Source: Pacificibacter marinus (GTDB taxonomy: Bacteria; Pseudomonadota; Alphaproteobacteria; Rhodobacterales; Rhodobacteraceae). Taken from it: a DNA stretch of 64,000 nucleotides. A program made the translations under genes and the position numbers. Location of the stretch: NCBI RefSeq assembly GCF_900109555.1, contig NZ_FNZV01000006.1, positions 62,001 to 126,000 on the forward strand, read 5' to 3'. Position 1 is the stretch's first letter, and each line of letters opens with the position of its first letter. Below are positions 9,358 through 17,341 of this stretch, piece by piece. The notes beneath the pieces were generated by a model, which was given only the letters and a program-made list of their open reading frames with translations, was not told the DNA's origin and did not search any database.

Positions 9358-9380
9358 GGGAGCATCGACGAGACGCTCCC
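9358..9380 (-). promoter_or_regulatory. Intercistronic hairpin between nrtA and nrtB
   Basis: In the minus-strand transcript GGGAGCGUC pairs with GAUGCUCCC around a five-base loop, giving a 9-bp stem followed by a short U-rich stretch. Such hairpins after binding-protein genes usually protect the upstream message or partially terminate, so that the binding protein is made in excess over the permease. The effect here is inferred. Confidence 0.65.
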
Positions 9381-9387
9381 CTTAATG

Positions 9388-10755
9388 TTAGCCTTTGATG
9401 TCTGATCCAGAGACGATCTGCGCGCCCTTTAGACCAATCGGCAAACTGTCGAGATACGCGTTGGGTGCGGCCCCATCAAAACCGATGCCATCGATAACAT
9501 CCTCAGGTGGTGTCGGTGTTTTGTAACCATTAGAGTCCCAAGGGAAATCAGCCTCATCAGCCAAACCTTCGTCCACCAACAACTTGGCAGCCTCTAGGTA
9601 AATTGCGGGTTTGTAGACAGATTTCGCAATGTCATCGTACCAGCTGTCAGACTTTGCTTCGGCGATCTGACCCCAACGACGCATCTGTGTAAGGTACCAA
9701 ACAGCGTCAGAATAAAACGGGTATGTCGCGTTGTAGCGAAAGAACACGTTGAAATCCGGGACATCGCGTTTATCACCTTTTTCATATTCAAACGTGCCTG
9801 TCATAGAGGCCGCGATCACATCAGCATCGGCACCGACATAGTCTGGACGTGACAGAATTTCGACAGCTTCCATACGGTTGGCATTGTCATTTTCATCCAA
9901 CCACATCGCAGCACGAATCAGCGCTTTGACGACAGCTTTCGTGGTGTTGGGGTACATTTCAGAAAACTCGTTGGTGATGCCAAACACTTTTTCTGGATTG
10001 TTTTTCCACAGTTCATAATCGGTCACCACAGGCACGCCGATGCCTTTAAATACGGCCTGCTGGTTCCATGGTTCGCCAACGCAATACCCATCAATCGTGC
10101 CAGCTTCCAACGTCGCAGGCATCTGTGGTGGAGGCGTAACAGACAAGAACACCTCTGCGCCAATCTGGCCCGTCACGTTCTCAGGCGAATAATACCCCGG
10201 ATTGATGCCACCCGCTGCCAACCAGTAGCGCAGCTCGTAATTGTGAGTGGACACAGGGAACACCATACCCATGTTGAACGGCTTGCCTTTCGCGGCATAG
10301 TCATCCAGCACAGGTTTCAACGCGGCAGCCGAAATAGGGTGAGAAATTTTACCATCGGCATCTATGGGTAAATTCGGTTTGATCGTTTCCCAAACATCAT
10401 TCGACAACGTAATACCGTTGCCGTTCAAATCCATCGAGAATGGCGTGATAATATGTGACTCGGTGCCGTAACCGATTGTGGCCGCCAAAGGTTGCCCTGC
10501 CAGCATGTGCGCACCATCGAGAGTACCGTCGATTACGCCATCCAAAAGCACCTTCCAATTGGCCTGCGCTTCCAATGTGACAAACAGACCTTCGTCATCG
10601 AAGAAACCTTTCTCATAGGCCACAGCAAGCGGCGCCATATCGGTCAATTTGATAAAGCCAAATGTCAGTTCATCTTTTTCAAGATCCAACATTTCGGCAA
10701 AGCCGGATGTTGCAAGTGCTGTGCTGGCGATCAGGCTAAGAAGTATTGTTTTCAT
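9388..10755 (-). CDS. nrtA: Nitrate-binding periplasmic protein
   Basis: NrtA captures nitrate (and possibly nitrite) in the periplasm and delivers it to NrtB. The 455-residue precursor begins with a signal peptide ([20 protein letters not shown], cleavage expected after Ala20) with no lipobox cysteine, so it is probably soluble rather than lipid-anchored. The mature part carries NrtA/CmpA family segments such as [19 protein letters not shown] and [15 protein letters not shown]. NasS, encoded upstream, is a cytoplasmic relative sharing these motifs. The gene has a long structured leader (10756 to about 11010) that should control the whole downstream operon. Confidence 0.95.
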   Translation of the reverse strand: MKTILLSLIASTALATSGFAEMLDLEKDELTFGFIKLTDMAPLAVAYEKGFFDDEGLFVTLEAQANWKVLLDGVIDGTLDGAHMLAGQPLAATIGYGTESHIITPFSMDLNGNGITLSNDVWETIKPNLPIDADGKISHPISAAALKPVLDDYAAKGKPFNMGMVFPVSTHNYELRYWLAAGGINPGYYSPENVTGQIGAEVFLSVTPPPQMPATLEAGTIDGYCVGEPWNQQAVFKGIGVPVVTDYELWKNNPEKVFGITNEFSEMYPNTTKAVVKALIRAAMWLDENDNANRMEAVEILSRPDYVGADADVIAASMTGTFEYEKGDKRDVPDFNVFFRYNATYPFYSDAVWYLTQMRRWGQIAEAKSDSWYDDIAKSVYKPAIYLEAAKLLVDEGLADEADFPWDSNGYKTPTPPEDVIDGIGFDGAAPNAYLDSLPIGLKGAQIVSGSDIKG

Positions 10756-10820
10756 TTCAATGTCCCTTTGTCATCGTCCGTCTTGGGTCCGGTTTCTGTA
10801 CGAGCCAGACCCAAAACACG

Positions 10821-10877
10821 AAAAAAGCCGCCGATACGAACCACCCGGGAGGAGGCGGGTGGTTCGTATCGAGCGGC
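10821..10877 (-). terminator. Leader terminator (attenuator) upstream of nrtA
   Basis: In the minus-strand transcript GCCGC plus CGAUACGAACCACCCG pairs with CGGGUGGUUCGUAUCG plus GCGGC, a 21-bp stem with one bulged base and an 8-base loop (10848-10855), directly followed by six U residues (complement of 10821-10826). It lies 66 bases before the nrtA start, so it cannot be the end of nasS alone: it must be read through to express the transporter and reductase. With NasT encoded just upstream, this is a textbook target for antitermination. Confidence 0.9.
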
Positions 10878-10939
10878 TTTGCTCTAAGCTTTCATCAACG
10901 AAAGCAAAATTCTGCGTCGCGGCGCCATTGCCGTGCGAC
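10876..10939 (-). promoter_or_regulatory. Candidate ANTAR (NasT) antiterminator RNA, two hexaloop hairpins
   Basis: Two small hairpins precede the terminator in the transcript. Hairpin P1 (10939-10916) pairs GUCG and CGGC with GCCG and CGAC, with a two-base CA bulge and the hexaloop AAUGGC. Hairpin P2 (10889-10876) pairs GCUU with AAGC around the hexaloop AGAGCA. Both loops have A at position 1 and G at position 4, the pattern known for ANTAR targets, and the 3' arm of P2 overlaps the first bases of the terminator stem, so forming P2 should hinder termination. An alternative hairpin GCUUUC/GAAAGC with loop GUUGAU (10907-10890) competes with P2. P2 is only 4 bp, so its stability is uncertain. 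Confidence 0.65.
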
Positions 10940-11016
10940 TGACTTTATTTGACCCCTCCAGCATCGCCTCAGCAACGCCTCACAGCATCTTTTTGCAGAT
11001 GCAGCAAATTGAGCCA

Positions 11017-11043
11017 ATTATATGCTTATTATTTAGGCATCAA
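11017..11043 (-). promoter_or_regulatory. Possible promoter for the nrtA leader
   Basis: On the minus strand a consensus-like -10 TATAAT (11022-11017) follows a -35-like TTGATG (11043-11038) with 15-base spacing. This would start a leader of about 250 bases near 11010 that includes the hairpins and the attenuator. The short spacing weakens the call, and nitrogen-controlled promoters may not match this consensus. Confidence 0.35.
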
Positions 11044-12215
11044 ATCTCTGTCGGCTCAAAAACGCGCCCATCAAAAAACGTATCCCGTTCAAGAACAATC
11101 TGCCCCGACTCCGATTCTACACCCGACGGAGTTGCTCTGACCCCTTCAAGTTTCGCCGTCGCTATGGGCAAATCAGCCGATGTGCGCGCAAGGGCAGCGC
11201 GATATAGATCTGAGCGAAATACAGATCCGGCAGCGGCCAATGCCGCAGGTCGATCCAGCCCCAAACGGGCTGCAAACTGCCCGCCAATCCATTCCGCTTG
11301 CGAGCGCCATGGAAACCCTGCGGCACCGTTGCTGAATTCCATAAACTGCGGAACAGATCGCTCAAGACCCGACTTGGATATTACCAGTCGCCCCTCAAAG
11401 GCACGATCTAAAATTTCAGCCGACATATTCAAATACGCGGGACGCGCCAAAAGTTCGGATCGCAAAATACGAGACGACGGATCGGCAAGCCACCGTCCAG
11501 CACGCCACACAGATCGGATCAAGCGCCCCATAAGCGCGGACTCTTGTTCCGCCCAATCACTGCGCACGGCCAGTACCTTTTCTGGTGCGAATGCCCAGAT
11601 GGCCGCCCCCGGTATCAACAGTTCTCCAACGCCATTTTCAACAGCGATAGACCCCCAAGGTTCGCCAACACAAAAGGCATCAATCTCGCCCGCTTTGATC
11701 GCATCAGCCATCAACGATGGCGGGACGGTTTTGATGTCTACGCCCTGCGGCGCGGGCAGGCCCAGCGCGGACAACCAGTAGTATAAAAGCTCGGCATGCA
11801 TCGAAAATGGAAAGGGCACACCAATGCGTAAACGCACACCTGACGCTGCGATCAATGCCTTGCCAGCAGCGTAGGCATCATTGAAATCAAAGTTATGTCC
11901 CGCATCACGCATACGCTGAGCCAAAGCGTTAGACACACCAATAACTGTACCATTTATGGACAAAACTGAAACAGCAGACAATTTTGCACCGGCCCCACCA
12001 AGCCCTAAAGCCGTCGCAACAGGTACAGGCGACAGCATATGGGCGGCTTGAACTTGACCAAAACTCAGCATATCGCGCAAAGACGACCAAGACGGTGCGC
12101 GGCGCAAATCAAGCACGAGACCTTCTTCGGCGGCAAAGCCCATTTCTTGCGCAATGATCAGCGGTGCGGCATCGACAAGCGGGATAAACCCAACCGATAA
12201 AACAGTACCTTTCAT
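11040..12215 (-). CDS. nasS: Nitrate sensor NasS
   Basis: This 391-residue NrtA-family protein lacks any signal peptide (it starts MKGTVLSVGFIPLVDAAP), so it stays in the cytoplasm. It keeps the family segments IDAFCVGEPWGSIA and PFPFSMHAELLYYWLSALG. NasS is known to hold NasT in an inactive complex and to release it when nitrate or nitrite binds, allowing antitermination of the nas leader. The ATG overlaps the nasT stop (ATGA), so the two are made together in the order nasT-nasS. The nrtA leader begins at its 3' end. Confidence 0.92.
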   Translation of the reverse strand: MKGTVLSVGFIPLVDAAPLIIAQEMGFAAEEGLVLDLRRAPSWSSLRDMLSFGQVQAAHMLSPVPVATALGLGGAGAKLSAVSVLSINGTVIGVSNALAQRMRDAGHNFDFNDAYAAGKALIAASGVRLRIGVPFPFSMHAELLYYWLSALGLPAPQGVDIKTVPPSLMADAIKAGEIDAFCVGEPWGSIAVENGVGELLIPGAAIWAFAPEKVLAVRSDWAEQESALMGRLIRSVWRAGRWLADPSSRILRSELLARPAYLNMSAEILDRAFEGRLVISKSGLERSVPQFMEFSNGAAGFPWRSQAEWIGGQFAARLGLDRPAALAAAGSVFRSDLYRAALARTSADLPIATAKLEGVRATPSGVESESGQIVLERDTFFDGRVFEPTEI

Positions 12216-12796
12216 GCCAACAGCCCCGCGGCCGTCACCAAAGCATTCGCCACATCAGCGACGCGTTTACCTTGGTCCATCGCGGTTTTACGCAACAGCG
12301 CATAGGCTTCGTCTTCGCTTACTCCACGCGCACGCATCAACATGCCTTTGGCGCGATCAATGACCTTGCGCTCTTCTAAAGCGCGCTTGGTTTCGGCCAG
12401 TTCAGTGCGCATCCGCTGAAACATACGAAAGCGCGCAATCGCCGCGTCGATCACAGGTTTCACACGTTGGCTTTGCAGCCCGTCCACGACATAGGCTGAC
12501 ACACCAGCTTCGATCGCCGCCGCAGAAAGGCCTTCGTCAGAACGATCCACAAACATCGCAACAGGACGATCCAGCGGACCAGAGGCCAACGCCAATTCTT
12601 CAAGCATATCGCGGGATGGGTTTTCCACATCAATCAAAACGATGTCTGGATTGTGCTCTTTAATATGTCGCGCCAAGCTTGTTGGTTCCGCAATAACATG
12701 CAAATCAAAATCGCCTGCATCACACAGACTATCAACAATAAGCGCTGCGCGAGCGGGGTCTGTTTCGACGATGATTACGCAAAGTGTATGAGCCAT
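12212..12796 (-). CDS. nasT: ANTAR-domain antitermination regulator NasT
   Basis: NasT binds paired hexaloop hairpins in nascent nas leader RNA and prevents termination. The 194-residue protein has an N-terminal receiver-like domain (residues about 4-120, Asp56 at the usual phosphoacceptor position) and a C-terminal ANTAR helical domain from about residue 130 (ALEERKVIDRAKGMLMRARG, then SEDEAYALLRKTA). I chose the ATG at 12796, which starts directly with the receiver fold; an open frame extends 27 codons further upstream without family resemblance. It is divergent from mobA across 222 bases. Its probable target lies at 10821-10939 before nrtA. Confidence 0.93.
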   Translation of the reverse strand: MAHTLCVIIVETDPARAALIVDSLCDAGDFDLHVIAEPTSLARHIKEHNPDIVLIDVENPSRDMLEELALASGPLDRPVAMFVDRSDEGLSAAAIEAGVSAYVVDGLQSQRVKPVIDAAIARFRMFQRMRTELAETKRALEERKVIDRAKGMLMRARGVSEDEAYALLRKTAMDQGKRVADVANALVTAAGLLA

Positions 12797-13018
12797 ATTA
12801 GGACATGGCGCACAGCGGTTTTGCGATGTAAAGTCACCAAACCTCATACACGTCCAAGAATACAGCGCCTTGCCCAATTTTTAATCAATTCACATGCGGG
12901 TGCTCAATGTCATGAGCGAAATGAATCTGCGAGACAGTTGTTTTTTGCTCTGTGCGTCTTCAGATTGACCAACAAAGTACCGGAGCATCAAAATGCGTTT
13001 TCATATACGGGTTCGACA

Positions 13019-13648
13019 ATGACGCTCCCAGCAGCAGTAATTTTGGCAGGCGGATGCGGCACGCGTCTTGGTGGCTTAGACAAGGCGCTGTGTACATTGA
13101 ATGGTCGCTCATTTTTGGCGCATTGCCAGTCGCGTCTTGCACCGCAATGTGGGCTGATAGCGCTCAATGCCAACGGGGACACGCGTAGATTTCACGATAC
13201 AAAACTACCGATCATTTCAGACAGTGTGCAAGATAGTCTTGGGCCGCTTTCTGGCATTTTGACCGCGATGGAATGGGCCGCAAGCAATGGATATACGCAG
13301 GTTCTAACAATCGCGGTCGACACACCGTTTTTCCCGATGAATTTGGCCCAAAGGCTTCTACAAAAGCCCCATGATCAGATCGCACTGGCCGCAACGCGCG
13401 ACACGAACGGGCATTTGTGGCTGCATCCAACATTTGCAATATGGCCGACGTCTTTGCATGAAAAACTGCGGATGGATTTGGAGCACGGCGCACGCAAGGT
13501 GACAGCTTGGGCCAAAGCACAGGGCGCAGTAAATATCATATTTGAAACTCAGGCAAATGATCCGTTTTTCAACATCAACACCCCCGAAGATTTAGTGCGC
13601 GCCGAACAGATTGTAAAGTCACAGACCCGCGCCGATCAACCGCGCTGA
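13019..13648 (+). CDS. mobA: Molybdenum cofactor guanylyltransferase
   Basis: MobA attaches GMP to molybdopterin to form the MGD cofactor needed by NasA. The 209-residue protein opens with the nucleotidyltransferase motif LAGGCGTRLGGLDKAL (residues 9-24), contains DTPFFP at the metal-binding position, and ends with the family segment FFNINTPEDL. The usual LAGG-S-RR motif is changed to CGTR here, which is tolerated in the family. It is divergent from nasT, and its 3' end overlaps the TusA-like gene on the other strand by 13 bases. The start ATG at 13019 puts the motif at the expected distance from the N-terminus; I see no strong ribosome-binding site. Confidence 0.9.
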   Translation: MTLPAAVILAGGCGTRLGGLDKALCTLNGRSFLAHCQSRLAPQCGLIALNANGDTRRFHDTKLPIISDSVQDSLGPLSGILTAMEWAASNGYTQVLTIAVDTPFFPMNLAQRLLQKPHDQIALAATRDTNGHLWLHPTFAIWPTSLHEKLRMDLEHGARKVTAWAKAQGAVNIIFETQANDPFFNINTPEDLVRAEQIVKSQTRADQPR

Positions 13649-13893
13649 ATAAAGTAAAGCTGGGCCGCGCCATTAGGGCTTTGAGCCGCAAATCCATCCT
13701 CTGCTTGCTGTTGTGCCAAAAGGATATGGCCAGATTCCGCACAAAAATGCGGGACATCAATGACTGCGGCAGGATCAGAGGCAACAAGACGCAACACCTG
13801 CCCAGATTGCATCGCCAACAGGGCCTTGCGCGCTTTCAGCACGGGCAAAGGGCACAACAGGCCGATGGCGTCGATATATTGATCCCACTTCAT
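13636..13893 (-). CDS. TusA/SirA-family sulfur carrier protein
   Basis: The 85-residue protein has the TusA hallmark CPLP (IGLLCPLPVLKARKAL), whose cysteine carries persulfide sulfur. TusA-family proteins relay sulfur for tRNA thiolation and, in enterobacteria, influence the partition of sulfur toward molybdenum cofactor. Its placement tail-to-tail with mobA and near nasA suggests, but does not prove, a link with cofactor supply. Two ATG codons are possible (13905 and 13893); the second gives a length closer to the family norm, and neither has a clear ribosome-binding site. Confidence 0.8.
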   Translation of the reverse strand: MKWDQYIDAIGLLCPLPVLKARKALLAMQSGQVLRLVASDPAAVIDVPHFCAESGHILLAQQQAEDGFAAQSPNGAAQLYFIQRG

Positions 13894-14135
13894 GCGCGTC
13901 TGCATAGGGGACTGTGCCTGTGTTGTCTATTGTCGCACGCAACTGCCCTGATTATTCAGATCAGAATACCCGCGACAGCTGGCAAAACAGAGCTAGACCG
14001 CATGGTGCATTTTGCACTTTAAACAATATCAAAAAGCATCATCTGGTGCTACTTTTATCAATGGCGACCCAATCCAAGGCTCCCTAGGGTTCGTCGACAA
14101 GAATAATATATCGGCACGTTATGTCTGGAGGGACT

Positions 14136-15572
14136 ATGGAACAATTAGAAACATTTTTCGGGGTCATCAATGATCTCACATGGGGATGGGCGCTGATCCC
14201 TATCCTTGTTGTCTTTGGTATTTTTATGACGCTTATGTCTGGGTTCATCCAGATTCAGTTTTTCAAACGCATGTTCCGCGTCTTGTCCAACGACAACCAA
14301 AACCAAGACCCCAACGCTCTGTCCGCACGCGCCGCTTTGCTGGTGTCGGTTGGTGGTCGCGTGGGCGGCGGCAATATCGCAGGGGTTGCAGTTGCGATCA
14401 CGCTTGGCGGCCCTGGCGCTGTGTTTTGGATGTGGGCCATTGCTCTTGCTGGCATGGCGACATCTTTGATCGAATGCACATTGGCACAAACCTACAAACA
14501 ATCTGACGGCGAAAGTGCCTTTCGTGGTGGTCCAGCCGATTACATTCGGCGCGGCCTTGGCGCGCGCTACAACTGGATCGCAGTGATTTATGCGATCTGT
14601 TTGCTGGCATCCTTTGGACTGGGCTTTAACGCATTTCAAGGCAATACAGTTGCAGGGGCCGTGCAGGAATCCTTTGGTATCAATCGCATGTATACAGGCA
14701 TCGCGCTTGTTGCGGTCACAGCCTTTGTTGTCTTCGGCGGTATCAAACGCATCGCCAAAGCGGCGGACGTTGTGGTTCCTGTCATGGCAGTTGGCTACAT
14801 CGGTTTAGCGATATTAGCGATCATCTTGAACATTGGTGAAATTCCACGCGTATTCTCTGACATCATCAACAGTGCCTTTGGCCTAAACGAAGCCTTTGCC
14901 GGCGGTATGGGCGCGGCCATCGCCAATGGCCTGCGTCGTGGGTTGTTTTCAAACGAAGCGGGTCTCGGCTCTGCGCCAAACGTGGCAGCCACCGCGCTGG
15001 TGCGTCATCCCGTGAGCCAAGGTATCACGCAGTCATTCTCGGTGTTCATCGACACAATGATCATCTGTACATGTACTGCCTTCGTCATCTTATTGGGCGA
15101 TGTCTACGTACCCGGTGCAGAGGGTGTCGACGGCGTTGTTTTAACGCAGCAATCTTTGGCCAGCCACTTTGGCGTTTGGTCCAAATATGCACTGACACTC
15201 GCGATTTTACTCTTTGCGTTCTCGTCGATCATCTACAACACTTACCTTGGCGAAAACGCTATGGCGGCGATCACGAAATCCAAAGAAGCCCTAATCGGCC
15301 TACGCGTTGCAATTTTGGGCATCGTGTTATTGGGTGCGGTCGCCCCTGATGCAACATCTGTGTTCTTCTTTTCGGATCCGATGATGGGCATTTTGGCGGT
15401 GGTCAACCTTGTTGCTTTGATGATGTTGTTCCCAACAGCAATGCGTGTTGTGGATGATTTTCGCAAACAGTTGAAAGCGGGCATTGAGCGCCCCGTGTTT
15501 AATCCTGATGATTTCCAAGACCTGAACTTGGATCGCAAAGCGTGGAACACAGATCGTTGGCAAAACGACTAA
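14136..15572 (+). CDS. Alanine/glycine:cation symporter (AGCS family)
   Basis: This 478-residue polytopic inner-membrane protein takes up alanine or glycine with sodium. Family marks include SVGGRVGGGNIAGVAVAI near residue 70-87, NGLRRGLFSNEAGLGSAPN in the middle and repeated hydrophobic helices throughout. I chose the ATG at 14136 because GGAGGGA (14127-14133) lies directly before it; an in-frame ATG at 14121 would overlap that site. The gene stands alone, with a hairpin terminator right after the stop. Substrate specificity within the family cannot be told from sequence here. Confidence 0.92.
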   Translation: MEQLETFFGVINDLTWGWALIPILVVFGIFMTLMSGFIQIQFFKRMFRVLSNDNQNQDPNALSARAALLVSVGGRVGGGNIAGVAVAITLGGPGAVFWMWAIALAGMATSLIECTLAQTYKQSDGESAFRGGPADYIRRGLGARYNWIAVIYAICLLASFGLGFNAFQGNTVAGAVQESFGINRMYTGIALVAVTAFVVFGGIKRIAKAADVVVPVMAVGYIGLAILAIILNIGEIPRVFSDIINSAFGLNEAFAGGMGAAIANGLRRGLFSNEAGLGSAPNVAATALVRHPVSQGITQSFSVFIDTMIICTCTAFVILLGDVYVPGAEGVDGVVLTQQSLASHFGVWSKYALTLAILLFAFSSIIYNTYLGENAMAAITKSKEALIGLRVAILGIVLLGAVAPDATSVFFFSDPMMGILAVVNLVALMMLFPTAMRVVDDFRKQLKAGIERPVFNPDDFQDLNLDRKAWNTDRWQND

Positions 15573-15580
15573 ATACTCTG

Positions 15581-15607
15581 GGGTCGCCTTCGGGCGGCCC
15601 ATTCTTT
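15581..15607 (+). terminator. Terminator after the AGCS symporter
   Basis: GGGTCGCC pairs with GGCGGCCC around a TTCG tetraloop, starting nine bases after the stop codon, and runs into ATTCTTTT. The stable tetraloop and T-rich tail support termination of the symporter transcript. Confidence 0.75.
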
Positions 15608-15660
15608 TGCACATCAAGCCGGTGGGGGCATGATAGGTCAGCTCACCACTTGCGCGCGGA

Positions 15661-16509
15661 TCAATTCAACCAAAGATGGATCAAAGCCGCTTCCGGTGTT
15701 TCGCGCCCACCATTTTGAACACCGCTCGCCCAAAGAGCCGCTCCCGCCGCATAGCTGCCGGGATCCAATGCGCCCACCTCACATTGGCTGACCGCGCGGA
15801 TTTTAACACCACGCTCGGCCGCTTGTTTTAGCGCAGTACTGACGTCAGGGTGTGACATTATCGTACCCACGCCAAAGACCCGCAGCACAGCAATATCAAC
15901 CTGCGCCAAAGCCGCCGACAAAGCCGCAGCGGGCAACCCTGGCGCCAAGGTCAACACAATAGAATTACGCTCTGCGAACCGATGATATCGCGCCGCAGTC
16001 AGCGGATCTTGTGGAATGGCGCGAAAGGCATCTGCGTGATGACAGTCATGTTTAATCAGCCCGTTTGCTGGCAAAATACGCCCTGAAAATGATAAAAACA
16101 CACCTGCCCCGTGCCCATTCACCAAAGCATCGATGGCAAGATCAAGGTTGCCCTCAGCATCGCCGCCTGCGCCCAATGGTGTCATAGAACCGCACAGCAT
16201 GACCCGTCGCCCTTGCCCTTCCAGCGCTTGCGACAGTGCAGCGCCCGTAAATGACATGGTATCGGTGCCGTGAACAACAATTACAGGGCAATCGGGATGT
16301 GCATCGATCATATCCAACATCTCGTTCCAATGGGCAGGACCAATATCGGCACTGTCGATCAGCGGTGCAAATACATGTTGTTGTAGCGTCACATGTGCGG
16401 GCAAGCGTGCCGCTATCGCAGCCTCGACCAGCCCCTCTTGTGGGGCCAACCCATTGGGGCCGCGCACCATTCCAATCGTACCGCCTGTGTGGATCAATAG
16501 CAGCTTCAT
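15661..16509 (-). CDS. Asparaginase, bacterial type
   Basis: This 282-residue protein of the asparaginase/glutaminase family hydrolyses asparagine to aspartate and ammonia. The first catalytic motif HTGGTIG (Thr11) and the second HGTDTMSFTGAAL are both intact. No signal peptide is seen, so it is probably cytoplasmic, and it is shorter than classic 330-residue enzymes. The ATG overlaps the stop of the upstream racemase gene (ATGA), implying that the pair act together. Stereo-preference for L- or D-asparagine is unknown. Confidence 0.88.
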   Translation of the reverse strand: MKLLLIHTGGTIGMVRGPNGLAPQEGLVEAAIAARLPAHVTLQQHVFAPLIDSADIGPAHWNEMLDMIDAHPDCPVIVVHGTDTMSFTGAALSQALEGQGRRVMLCGSMTPLGAGGDAEGNLDLAIDALVNGHGAGVFLSFSGRILPANGLIKHDCHHADAFRAIPQDPLTAARYHRFAERNSIVLTLAPGLPAAALSAALAQVDIAVLRVFGVGTIMSHPDVSTALKQAAERGVKIRAVSQCEVGALDPGSYAAGAALWASGVQNGGRETPEAALIHLWLN

Positions 16510-17234
16510 ACCGATACCTTTCGCGCACGATACGCGCGAAAGGTAAGCATCTGCGCCACGCAATCCGTTACATCGATAAGTGTTTTTCCAACAACAGGCG
16601 TGGCGATCAGTGGTAACTCTGTACAGGCCAAAATAACAGTTTCAGAAGATAGATTTTGCGCAATGGATCGAAAGCGCGCCGCTAACCCTACGTGTTTTTG
16701 CCCAAACCGTTTGACGTCTTCAATCAGCAAGTGCAAATCTTCGGACTGGTTTGCGGTTTCAAATTCTATATCGGATTGCAGCTCAGCGTAGGCAGACCAA
16801 TTGTCCAAAGCCATCACAGGTCCTGCGGCCAACAATCCAACGTGGCTGTGTCCCGCTTGGGTTAAAACCTGATGCAAAACAGCTTGAAACGACAAAAACT
16901 GTCCGACGTTTGGCAAAGTATCCAGCAATGCTTGGATACGCGGCGCGAACCAATTCAATGTGTTACACGCAATGACAAAGACATCTACCTGTGGCGCGAT
17001 TTGGCGCACGGTACGATCAAGCGCAGCCCATGTTGCAGCCTCATTGGCCCGCAAATCCATCGACAAACCCAGTTCGGGCTCAGACACAATAACCACGCGC
17101 GGCGCATCAAGATCACCGCGAAACGCCGTCCCAAACTGGTTTTGCGTTTGCACAAGCAACTTGGACCACAAATCCATACCCGCTTCGGGGCCAGAGCCCG
17201 CGATGATCCCAATCGTAAAAGGGCGATGTGTCAT
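16506..17234 (-). CDS. Aspartate/glutamate racemase family protein
   Basis: The 242-residue protein has the two cysteine motifs of the cofactor-independent Asp/Glu racemase superfamily: VIACNTLNWF (first cysteine) and ILACTELPLI (second cysteine), so a two-base racemization mechanism is feasible. A near-consensus ribosome-binding site AAGGAG lies seven bases before the ATG at 17234. It is the first gene of a two-gene operon with asparaginase and is divergent from an XRE-type regulator. Together they could convert D-asparagine or D-aspartate to L-aspartate; substrate is inferred from context only. Confidence 0.85.
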   Translation of the reverse strand: MTHRPFTIGIIAGSGPEAGMDLWSKLLVQTQNQFGTAFRGDLDAPRVVIVSEPELGLSMDLRANEAATWAALDRTVRQIAPQVDVFVIACNTLNWFAPRIQALLDTLPNVGQFLSFQAVLHQVLTQAGHSHVGLLAAGPVMALDNWSAYAELQSDIEFETANQSEDLHLLIEDVKRFGQKHVGLAARFRSIAQNLSSETVILACTELPLIATPVVGKTLIDVTDCVAQMLTFRAYRARKVSV

Positions 17235-17281
17235 AGATATCTCCTTGGGTCGATAATGCGCGGTGTACAACATATTGACAA

Positions 17282-17299
17282 TTGCGCCCATGGGCGCAA
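17282..17299. promoter_or_regulatory. 18-bp perfect palindrome, likely operator of the XRE regulator
   Basis: TTGCGCCCATGGGCGCAA is a perfect inverted repeat lying between the divergent racemase operon (start 17234) and the regulator gene (start 17342). A further half-site-like TTGGCGC follows at 17301-17307. Placement and symmetry fit a dimeric repressor binding its own promoter and that of the divergent operon. Confidence 0.6.
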
Positions 17300-17341
17300 C
17301 TTGGCGCTAAGTGATGCTATTTTTGCAAGAAAGAGAATAAA

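Noticed and set aside
10985-11025. Sigma-54 promoter for the nrtA leader (TGGCTC, then TTTGCT)
   Set aside because: The distance between the GG and GC elements is two bases too short, which sigma-54 does not tolerate.
12902-12917. GCTCA and TGAGC inverted repeat between nasT and mobA as an NtrC site
   Set aside because: It lacks the TGCACC/GGTGCA core of NtrC sites and is short enough to arise by chance.
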